Assembly: GCA_945882755.1 (NCBI GenBank)
Contig: CAMCWS010000144.1
Location: 1-12,975, forward strand
Direction of reading: 5' to 3'
From: Bordetella parapertussis
Lineage (GTDB): Bacteria; Pseudomonadota; Gammaproteobacteria; Burkholderiales; Burkholderiaceae_C
DNA length: 12,975 nucleotides
In this document: positions 8,501 through 12,975 of the stretch, one piece after another
Numbering within the stretch: the stretch's first letter is position 1
How the letters are laid out: the number at the start of each line of letters is the position of its first letter
Program-made: the position numbers and the translations under genes
Notes under the pieces: model-generated
Seen by the model: only the letters and a program-made list of their open reading frames with translations
Databases searched by the model: none
Told to the model about the DNA's origin: nothing

Positions 8501-11500
8501 TGCTTCATTTGGTGATACTGATGGCAATGGTAAAACCGAGTTTATAACAGCCAGTTCAAATGATCTCAGCTTTACATATACGTCGAGTTCAAATTCAATA
8601 ATGCAAAACAGTTGGAATACACCTGAATTTAATCCTCGTGTCGCTAAAATTTTTACTGGTGATTTCAATGGAGATGGAAAAGACGATATATTGCGACAAG
8701 AAATAGGCGCTTCGGCAGCAGATGATTATAGTATGTTGTCAGTGTATTTTTCGAATGGTGATTATACATTTACCAAGGCTGAAACTGATGCCAATGGCAA
8801 TGCAAAAGGTATCGACAATCCGCAAGGGTTTCATGGTGATCTTACAAATCTTCTGGTTGGCGATTTCAATGGAGATGGTTTTGCCGATATATTTCGTACA
8901 GAAAAAGGTGCATTTGCTACAAATGGCGAGATCCGTAATATTGTTAATATTTGGTTTGGAGACGGCAAAGGGGGCTTTAATAAAGCGCCAACGGATATGT
9001 ATGGTAATTTATTTGTTTATAACGGCAGGGTAGATTATTACACCCAAACACTTAGTAATATTCAAAATGTTCGCGGTAGTAACGCTTCTGATACCTTGGT
9101 TGGTGATGGGCAAGACAATATCATTGATGGCGCAGGTGGTAGCGACAAACTATATGGTCTGGGGGGGAACGATAGCTTCATTGCCGCTTTATCAGGCAAC
9201 TCTTTTTATGATGGTGGCTTAGGGATTAACTTTTTGGACTATGGCACTCTCAGTTCTGGTGCCAATGAAAGAATTTCTGTTTCTATCAGTTCAGGACACG
9301 ATGGAACGGTTCAGAAAAGTTCTGACAATTATGGAAGCCGTACCGATAGTTTTTCACTGATCCAGCAAATCCGCGGCACGGATGGCAATGACACATTCAT
9401 GGGCGGTGATTTGGATGACCAGTTTTTTGGTCAGGGCGGCAATGATATTTTTGATACCAAGGCAGGGGACGACATTGTCGTGACAGGGCTTGGAAAAGAC
9501 ACCGTCAATCTGGGTTTGGGTAATGACAAGGCTTATGTGCAGCATGACTTTGTCAGCTCCGCTGGTGTACCTTTGCAAACTGACACTGTGGATTCAGTGA
9601 TTGGCAAAGGGCGTTATGTCTATATTCGTAAAAACGATGGAGTGAGTAACTATTTATCTTTGGCCGAGTTGCAAGTCATGAGCAACGGGGTAAATGTCGC
9701 ACAAGGTAAATCAACTAACCTGAAATATAGTTCTCAATATGATGACAAGAAAGGTGCGGCTCTTAATTTGGTGGATGGCAAAACCGGAGGTGATTATCAA
9801 ACAGACGGCATTTTTGCAAGTGCCACCACAAGTGGCGGCTGGATACAGGTGGATTTGGGTGCATCGACTTCTATAGATGTCATCAATATATTTGGCCGTA
9901 CTGACAGTGGCTCTGCCCAAAACGGCCAATACACGGTGTATGTCAGTGACACGGACATGGCTGGCAAAACAGATACTGAACTGAAGGCCATGGCCAATGT
10001 CGGTTACTACCTTCAAAATGGAACGGTTTCATACCTTCCGATCACCCGTAAATTTTCCGCCACCTCTGGCACCAGTGCCAACTTTTTCAGGCGTGATTTG
10101 AATACAGGTGAAAAAACAATTGACGGAGGGGAAGGCAAAGACACGGTCAGCTATGTCCAAAATGGCACAGGCATGACCACGGACGTGGGTATTGATGCAG
10201 ACTTGTCCAACGAAGCCCAGCAAACCGTGAAAACCTGGTTTCAAAATGGCTGGACCAATGAAAGCAGCGTGACCGACAAGTTGAAAAACATTGAAAACAT
10301 AGAGGGCACGCAAAATAGCGACCGAATTTTGGGCAGCAGTGCGGCGAATGTGTTGTCGGGTGGCGATGGCAACGATTGGATCAACGGCGGTGCAGGCGAT
10401 GATGTGATTTACACCGGCACTGGCAAAGATGTGGTTTTGGGTGGTGACGGCGACGACATCATTTCTGTGCAGCACAGCACCAAACCTACTGCGCGGGTGG
10501 GTGTGGGTCGCTATGTTTACATTCGCAAGAACGATGGTGTGAGTAACCATTTGCACTTGGCCGAGTTGCAGGTGATGAGCAATGGGGTAAATGTGGCGCT
10601 GGGCAAAACCACCAATCTCCAAAAATCGGGTGAGTACGATTCAACACTTCATGCTGCAGTCAATTTGGTGGATGGCAAAACTGGCGGTAGCCCTTCAGTA
10701 GATGGTATTTTTGCGGGTGGTACTTGGATTCAGGTGGATTTGGGTGCATCGACCTCTATCGATGCCATCAATGTGTTTGGGCGTACTGACCATGCCATTG
10801 ACCATAACGGCCAATTCACGGTGTATGTCAGCGACACGGACATGGCTGGCAAAACAGATGCTGAACTGAAGGCCATGGCCAATGTCGGCTATGCCAATGT
10901 GACCAACACGGTGGGCTGGGTGACTCTGCAAGATCCCTTGAAAGTCACAGCTGGCACCGCCAGCACATTCACTCAGCCGGATGCCAACAAGCAAACCAAT
11001 GCGCTGGCCGCCACTGGTCGCTATGTTTACATTCGCAAGAATAACGGTGTGAATGACTATTTGTCCTTGGCCGAGTTGCAAGTCATGAGCAATGGGGTGA
11101 ATGTAGCGCTGGGCAAAGCCACCAACCTGAAAACTTCTGGCCAATTTGATGCAGGCAGCCATGCGACTGCCAATTTGGTGGACGGCAAAACCGGCGGACA
11201 ACAAAGTACGGACGGTATTTTTGCCAGCAGCACTGCTGGTGGTGGCTGGATACAGTTGGATTTGGGTGCATCAACTTCTATAGATGCCATCAATGTATTT
11301 GGCAGGACAGATTCAGCGTCTTCACAAAATGGCAAATACACGGTGTATGTCAGTGACACGGATATGGCAGGAAAAATCGATGCTGAAGTAAAAGCCATGG
11401 CCAATGTGGCTTACTACAACCAAAGCCAAGTGGTGACCAACACCAATATTCTTGCTGCTGGAATGACGCTGACAACAGGAACCAGCAGCAATTTCCTTAC

Positions 11501-12975
11501 CCGCTACTTTATAAGTGATGCCAAAAACATCGATGGTGGTGCGGGCAATGATGTGGTCAGTTACAAAGACTCTGGGGGGCCTGTGGGGTCGGGTATTGAT
11601 GCTGATTTGTCACAGTCGCGTCAGACCGTCAAAACTGCTTATGTGAATGGTGTGGCAAACGCGCTGAGCGTGACGGATACGCTGACCTCGATTGAAGGCA
11701 TAGAAGGCACGGACTGGAACGACAAGCTGCTGGGCAGCGACCAAGACAACAAACTGTATGGCGCAGGTGGTTCAGACTGGATCGATGGTGGTGCTGGGGA
11801 TGACGAGCTGATCACTGGCACGGGTGCTGACACGGTTTGGGGTGGCAGTGGCGATGATGTGATTCGCGTGCAACATACAAAACCCTTGGTAGGCGTAGGC
11901 CGCTATGTTTACATTCGCAAAAACGATGGTGTCACCGAGCATTTGTCCTTGGCCGAATTGCAAGTGATGAGCAATGGGGTGAATGTGGCCTTAGGCAAAA
12001 CAACCAACCTTAAATTCTCTGGACAAGTGGATGGTCATGCAGCGGTCAATTTGGTGGACGGCAAAACCGGCGGTCATTATCAAAAAGACGGTATTTTTGC
12101 CAGCAGCACAAGAGGCGGTGGCTGGATTCAAGTGGATTTGGGTATATCCAAAGCGATTGATTCCATCACTGTGTTTGGCCGCACTGACACTGCCCTTGAG
12201 CAAAATGGCCGGTATACGGTGTATGTCAGCAACACCGACATGTCTGGCAAAACCGATGCCCAACTCAAGGCCATGGCCAATGTAGGCTTCTACAGGGAAA
12301 ACAGCACTGTTAGCAGCAGCAACTTGTCTGTCCCCCTGTCCACCACGGTTGGTACATCGGTCAATTTCTTCAGCCAATTCTCTAGCAGCCCAGACGCCAA
12401 AACCATCGACGGTGGTGAGGGCAGCGACACGGTCAGTTACAAAGGCATGCAAGATGCCGCTGTCATGGGCATCACAGCCAATCTGTCCACCACGCAGCAA
12501 ACTGTGGGTATTTGGCGAGATGCGCGCAATGACACCAATTCAACTTCTGCCTTAGTCGGCAAAGGCCGCTATGTTTACATTCGCAAGAACGATGGTGTGG
12601 CTAACTATTTATCTCTGGCCGAATTGCAAGTGATGAGCAATGGGGTGAATGTGGCGCTGGGCAAAACTACCAACCTTAAATCCTCGGGTCAATTGGATGC
12701 CAACAAGCGTGCTGCCATCAATTTGGTGGATGGCAAAACTGGTGGACGATTGGAAACCGATGGTATTTTTGCAAGTGCCACCACAAGTGGCGGCTGGATA
12801 CAGGTGGATTTGGGTGCATCAACTTCTATAGATGCCATCAATATATTTGGCCGTACTGACAGTGGCTCTTCCCAAAACGGCCAATACACAGTGTATGTCA
12901 GCGACACGGACATGGCTGGCAAAACCGATGCCCAACTGAAGGCCATGGCCAATGTGGGTTACTACAGGGAAGACA
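5595..12975 (+). CDS. Giant HlyA-like RTX cytolysin with FG-GAP insert and discoidin-like repeats (3' end outside window)
   Basis: Secreted calcium-dependent toxin or adhesin, presumed substrate of the T1SS genes upstream. The frame has no stop from ATG 5595 to the window end (at least 2460 codons; HlyA has 1024). Domains: helical N-terminus (1-270); hydrophobic pore-forming region (~275-447); HlyA-like acylation region with SGSIDLTS, GPVLISPSQ, NGKNSYIT and TWSV, then SVGKRNE, giving predicted acyl-lysines 597 and 712; RTX cassette (~735-794); FG-GAP insert (~795-1152); RTX block (~1153-1338); from 1339 on, five discoidin-like units alternating with RTX cassettes. There is no N-terminal signal peptide, as expected for T1SS, whose signal is C-terminal and out of view. 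The head is AT-rich while the repeat part approaches 50% GC, suggesting separate origins. A pure adhesin is the alternative, but the adjacent HlyC and the acylation sites argue for a pore-former. Confidence 0.93.
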   Translation, partial: MTALTLNSNTDLQNFKLLTDIVIDPIFLNLLNAENIKIDDPKDIFTDYKLITNLVKPVGNYSTNYSLNDRTFGTLLKTFKIYKTLLVKENSNDKPKIDFIEKLERDYLANTNFKLTLAALNFSRNLRDNKLIDAIDIARSSIAGFADFLSVYRQAYKVEIYDLKAAKNLSEPKKQTKELLYEAGGVFIEVTKAADVGLAIAKAFNKLYYKNGLAGTDLEIARIELSSALIQGGATAFNLASGVMKTLEKIQTKFPSAFLKTVKSTPFNFAAEFNSVSGSLLNLGASAATIAVLVNYLNAAKTDQERNIYIAELSIQAAQLLVSGSEIAYALTQFARSAKFASSAAKGFGALTAVLTLAVTVVEIVNLAAEFDTATRTRNELSIYGSKYGFSGFNALANNLERTAVTNAIFLAGQTAIAIVGIVGSFIPGVGFAVALGTALASLLLAGIQQQFIEMDVDADRNSLLNQYGSWSNYWAQSYAALRARYEDSPGFKAMINEYQSMIGDDGYGRVVLLSSMTPNDVQFQIAGRLREGASLQNQFFDATVINKTGYTHNQTLMDATSGSIDLTSAYLRQYVSLGPVLISPSQISAIRTSNGKNSYITQINYEPKTWSVIDGNTSTTVDARGLALKDDGANTEFAADFNMGGGNDVIVVGVRRVLGDLGTGFNGIDYSNLSLALTVAFAEDGLVTINKRGSANILVEFIDSNTTSVGKRNETIQFLNTKIINKSIDATDYFKNVSYIEGSNADDTFTGNSKQNFFIASAGNDVYDGGGGGDWIDYSNNATSVKLALNVQLAHSYNLLKELPTSSNGLSKTVMPYEQNTNSIDNAYYWNNFNPDKSNYAVKAVEGNGITHVYNRSNGFVFRTVFVNKSVSLFIEYTPVNQPHELYYGNFPGAWVAVYGSKSIFAFNGQGWSDFKLTASDKLMVTNFWSKDESDFSVFRYGSRNTNNVYIFNFGVSDPFNFSTTSDFASFGDTDGNGKTEFITASSNDLSFTYTSSSNSIMQNSWNTPEFNPRVAKIFTGDFNGDGKDDILRQEIGASAADDYSMLSVYFSNGDYTFTKAETDANGNAKGIDNPQGFHGDLTNLLVGDFNGDGFADIFRTEKGAFATNGEIRNIVNIWFGDGKGGFNKAPTDMYGNLFVYNGRVDYYTQTLSNIQNVRGSNASDTLVGDGQDNIIDGAGGSDKLYGLGGNDSFIAALSGNSFYDGGLGINFLDYGTLSSGANERISVSISSGHDGTVQKSSDNYGSRTDSFSLIQQIRGTDGNDTFMGGDLDDQFFGQGGNDIFDTKAGDDIVVTGLGKDTVNLGLGNDKAYVQHDFVSSAGVPLQTDTVDSVIGKGRYVYIRKNDGVSNYLSLAELQVMSNGVNVAQGKSTNLKYSSQYDDKKGAALNLVDGKTGGDYQTDGIFASATTSGGWIQVDLGASTSIDVINIFGRTDSGSAQNGQYTVYVSDTDMAGKTDTELKAMANVGYYLQNGTVSYLPITRKFSATSGTSANFFRRDLNTGEKTIDGGEGKDTVSYVQNGTGMTTDVGIDADLSNEAQQTVKTWFQNGWTNESSVTDKLKNIENIEGTQNSDRILGSSAANVLSGGDGNDWINGGAGDDVIYTGTGKDVVLGGDGDDIISVQHSTKPTARVGVGRYVYIRKNDGVSNHLHLAELQVMSNGVNVALGKTTNLQKSGEYDSTLHAAVNLVDGKTGGSPSVDGIFAGGTWIQVDLGASTSIDAINVFGRTDHAIDHNGQFTVYVSDTDMAGKTDAELKAMANVGYANVTNTVGWVTLQDPLKVTAGTASTFTQPDANKQTNALAATGRYVYIRKNNGVNDYLSLAELQVMSNGVNVALGKATNLKTSGQFDAGSHATANLVDGKTGGQQSTDGIFASSTAGGGWIQLDLGASTSIDAINVFGRTDSASSQNGKYTVYVSDTDMAGKIDAEVKAMANVAYYNQSQVVTNTNILAAGMTLTTGTSSNFLTRYFISDAKNIDGGAGNDVVSYKDSGGPVGSGIDADLSQSRQTVKTAYVNGVANALSVTDTLTSIEGIEGTDWNDKLLGSDQDNKLYGAGGSDWIDGGAGDDELITGTGADTVWGGSGDDVIRVQHTKPLVGVGRYVYIRKNDGVTEHLSLAELQVMSNGVNVALGKTTNLKFSGQVDGHAAVNLVDGKTGGHYQKDGIFASSTRGGGWIQVDLGISKAIDSITVFGRTDTALEQNGRYTVYVSNTDMSGKTDAQLKAMANVGFYRENSTVSSSNLSVPLSTTVGTSVNFFSQFSSSPDAKTIDGGEGSDTVSYKGMQDAAVMGITANLSTTQQTVGIWRDARNDTNSTSALVGKGRYVYIRKNDGVANYLSLAELQVMSNGVNVALGKTTNLKSSGQLDANKRAAINLVDGKTGGRLETDGIFASATTSGGWIQVDLGASTSIDAINIFGRTDSGSSQNGQYTVYVSDTDMAGKTDAQLKAMANVGYYRED
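6417..6935 (+). other. Hydrophobic pore-forming region of the RTX protein
   Basis: Residues ~275-447 hold three apolar stretches. About 275-297 contains LLNLGASAATIAVLVNYL. About 349-372 contains GALTAVLTLAVTVVEIV. The longest, ~408-447, contains FLAGQTAIAIVGIVGSFIPG followed by more Gly/Ala/Leu-rich sequence. Position and glycine-alanine style match the HlyA membrane-inserting region (about residues 238-410 there, from memory), shifted by ~40 residues. Membrane insertion is inferred from family likeness. Confidence 0.75.
7380..7385 (+). other. Predicted first acylation site, Gly-Lys597
   Basis: The Gly-Lys in SNGKNSYIT aligns by eye with the HlyA Lys564 site (SGKYEYIT). The flanks agree on both sides: IDLTS and GPVLISP before it match HlyA IDLSD and TPLLTPG, and TWSV after it matches KWTV. 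Acylated lysines of RTX toxins are preceded by Gly, as here. Modification itself is inferred. Confidence 0.7.
7527..7553 (+). other. Isolated first RTX-like nonapeptide
   Basis: GGGNDVIVV (residues 645-653) fits the GGxGxDxUx calcium-binding consensus apart from the small deviation GGGND. It sits between the two predicted acylation sites, where HlyA carries its LGDGDDKVF segment. Confidence 0.6.
7725..7730 (+). other. Predicted second acylation site, Gly-Lys712
   Basis: The Gly-Lys in SVGKRNETIQF aligns with the HlyA Lys690 site (SVGKRTEKTQY), four of five residues around it being identical. It lies 115 residues after Lys597; the HlyA pair is 126 apart. Soon after comes IEGSNADDTFTGN, equivalent to HlyA LIGTTRADKFFGS at the start of the RTX block. 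Confidence 0.75.
7797..7976 (+). other. First RTX cassette, interrupted at its 3' side
   Basis: Residues 735-794 read like the usual RTX cassette: an IEGSNADD lead-in, AGNDVYDGGGGGDWIDYS calcium-binding nonapeptides, then a VKLALNVQ strand. In this family the next element is normally LSNIENVxGS. Here that element (LSNIQNVRGS) appears only at 9051, after a 358-residue insert. Confidence 0.7.
7977..8510 (+). other. Unrecognised ~178-residue domain within the RTX protein
   Basis: Residues 795-972 are rich in aromatic residues, Asn and Ser (for example NAYYWNNFNPDKSNY and YGNFPGAWVAVYGS) and look all-beta. I recognise no catalytic motif. It precedes the FG-GAP loops and may form part of a beta-propeller with them. 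Function unknown. Confidence 0.5.
8511..8930 (+). repeat. Three FG-GAP/VCBS-type calcium loops
   Basis: Three acidic loops resemble integrin alpha-chain FG-GAP or VCBS repeats: DTDGNGKTE (8514-8540), DFNGDGKDD (8661-8687) and DFNGDGFAD (8862-8888). The second and third share the preceding pattern of a hydrophobic strand then GD. Spacing is 49 and 67 residues. The Asp/Asn ladder predicts calcium binding, and such repeats usually build beta-propeller blades. Three recognisable loops are fewer than a complete seven-bladed propeller. Confidence 0.75.
9051..9608 (+). other. Second RTX block
   Basis: Residues 1153-1338 resume the interrupted cassette with LSNIQNVRGSNASDTLVG. Several GGxGxD-type nonapeptides follow: GAGGSDKLYGLGGNDSF, GQGGNDIFDTKAGDDIV and LGLGNDKAYVQH. 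The block ends in the AYVQH sequence that precedes the first discoidin-like unit. A G7 run at 9161-9167 leaves the frame intact. Confidence 0.8.
9609..10010 (+). repeat. Discoidin-like (F5/8 type C) unit 1
   Basis: 134 residues, GRYVYIRKNDG to ANVGYY. It contains SLAELQVMSNGVNVA, a LVDGKTGG turn, WIQVDLGASTSID and a FGRTDSGS loop, then VYVSDTDMAGKTD. The VDG, W-QVDLG and R-D signatures fit the galactose-binding fold used by F5/8 type C and fucolectin domains for glycan or lipid binding. Confidence 0.8.
10116..10505 (+). other. RTX cassette between units 1 and 2
   Basis: Complete cassette: TIDGGEGKDTVSY, a DADLS strand, then LKNIENIEGTQNSDRILG. It closes with GGDGNDWINGGAGDDVI and GGDGDDIISVQH, and unit 2 starts 11 residues after VQH. 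Confidence 0.8.
10506..10892 (+). repeat. Discoidin-like (F5/8 type C) unit 2
   Basis: 129 residues. It is slightly shorter than unit 1, with IFAGGTWIQVDLG replacing the longer IFASATTSGGWIQ version. The rest of the signature is kept, including AELQVMSNGVNVALGK and VYVSDTDMAGKTD. Confidence 0.8.
10893..11015 (+). other. Short linker between units 2 and 3, lacking an RTX cassette
   Basis: 41 residues including VTAGTASTFTQPDANKQT. This matches the linkers that elsewhere lead into TIDGG-type RTX cassettes, but here it runs straight into unit 3. The cassette appears lost or never inserted. Confidence 0.65.
11016..11417 (+). repeat. Discoidin-like (F5/8 type C) unit 3
   Basis: 134 residues. It shares the full pattern (LSLAELQVMSNGVNVALGK, LVDGKTGG, WIQLDLGASTSIDAINVFGR, VYVSDTDMAGK). 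It differs mainly in surface loops, for example KNNGVNDY for KNDGVSNY. Confidence 0.8.
11526..11897 (+). other. RTX cassette between units 3 and 4
   Basis: Complete cassette: NIDGGAGNDVVSY, IDADLSQSRQTVKT, then LTSIEGIEGTDWNDKLLG. GGSDWIDGGAGDDELIT and GGSGDDVIRVQH follow. It is parallel to the cassette between units 1 and 2, also ending VQH shortly before the next unit. Confidence 0.8.
11898..12293 (+). repeat. Discoidin-like (F5/8 type C) unit 4
   Basis: 132 residues. It is the most divergent of the five, with WIQVDLGISKAIDSITVFGR and VYVSNTDMSGKTD replacing the common versions, but has the same overall layout. Confidence 0.8.
12402..12563 (+). other. Truncated RTX cassette between units 4 and 5
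   Basis: Starts as a normal cassette (TIDGGEGSDTVSY, ITANLSTTQQTVGI) but stops after ~54 residues, before the IENIEGT lead-in and all following nonapeptides. Unit 5 begins at that point. Confidence 0.7.
12564..12965 (+). repeat. Discoidin-like (F5/8 type C) unit 5
   Basis: 134 residues, complete just before the window end. Its second half is nearly identical to unit 1 at DNA level: I count 10 differences in 201 bases (9810-10010 versus 12765-12965). The reading frame continues past the window, so more units may follow. Confidence 0.8.

Noticed and set aside
10029-11404. Long minus-strand open frames (up to 197 codons) across the repeat region
   Set aside because: They recur at the same place in each repeat unit, lie opposite a continuous domain-rich frame, and read like reverse-complement shadows (repeated HVRVTDIHR-type strings).
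9609-12965. CRISPR array or mobile-element repeats
   Set aside because: The repeats are ~400-base in-frame protein-domain repeats, not short direct repeats with unique spacers, and no terminal inverted repeats or transposase are seen.

Overview
The window holds one polycistronic, all-plus-strand type I secretion (T1SS) locus of a Gram-negative bacterium. A dedicated TolC-type outer-membrane protein implies a double membrane. The HlyB/HlyD/HlyC/HlyA-like families point to Proteobacteria, probably beta or gamma, but nothing here fixes the genus. Base composition is AT-rich in the first half and clearly richer in GC in the 3' repeat region.

Layout: (1) 1-2151, HlyB-type ABC transporter with a degenerate C39-like domain, cut at its 5' end; (2) 2148-3548, HlyD-type membrane-fusion protein; (3) 3538-5019, TolC-type outer-membrane factor; (4) 5006-5557, HlyC-type toxin-activating lysine acyltransferase; (5) 5595-12975, one uninterrupted reading frame of at least 2460 codons that runs off the 3' end. 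The first four genes overlap by 4, 11 and 14 bases and the fifth follows after 37 bases with a good ribosome-binding site, so this is very probably one transcript. The promoter lies upstream of the window and the terminator downstream.

The giant protein looks like a chimera. Its first ~780 residues follow E. coli haemolysin HlyA in order and spacing: helical N-terminus, hydrophobic pore-forming region (~275-447), an acylation region with both Gly-Lys sites kept (predicted Lys597 and Lys712), then the first RTX cassette. Where HlyA would finish with a compact RTX block and a secretion signal, this protein continues. It has a ~358-residue insert with three integrin-like FG-GAP/VCBS calcium loops placed inside an RTX cassette, then more RTX repeats, then at least five copies of a ~130-residue galactose-binding-fold unit (F5/8 type C, discoidin-like) alternating with RTX cassettes. 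The C-terminal secretion signal is not in view.

Inferred working model: HlyC-type enzyme fatty-acylates the toxin in the cytosol. The ABC/HlyD/TolC channel exports it in one step, RTX and FG-GAP loops fold on extracellular calcium, the discoidin-like array binds glycans or lipids on a target surface, and the HlyA-like head inserts into the membrane. This is a self-contained cytolysin-adhesin locus in the order B-D-TolC-C-A, unlike the textbook hlyCABD order.
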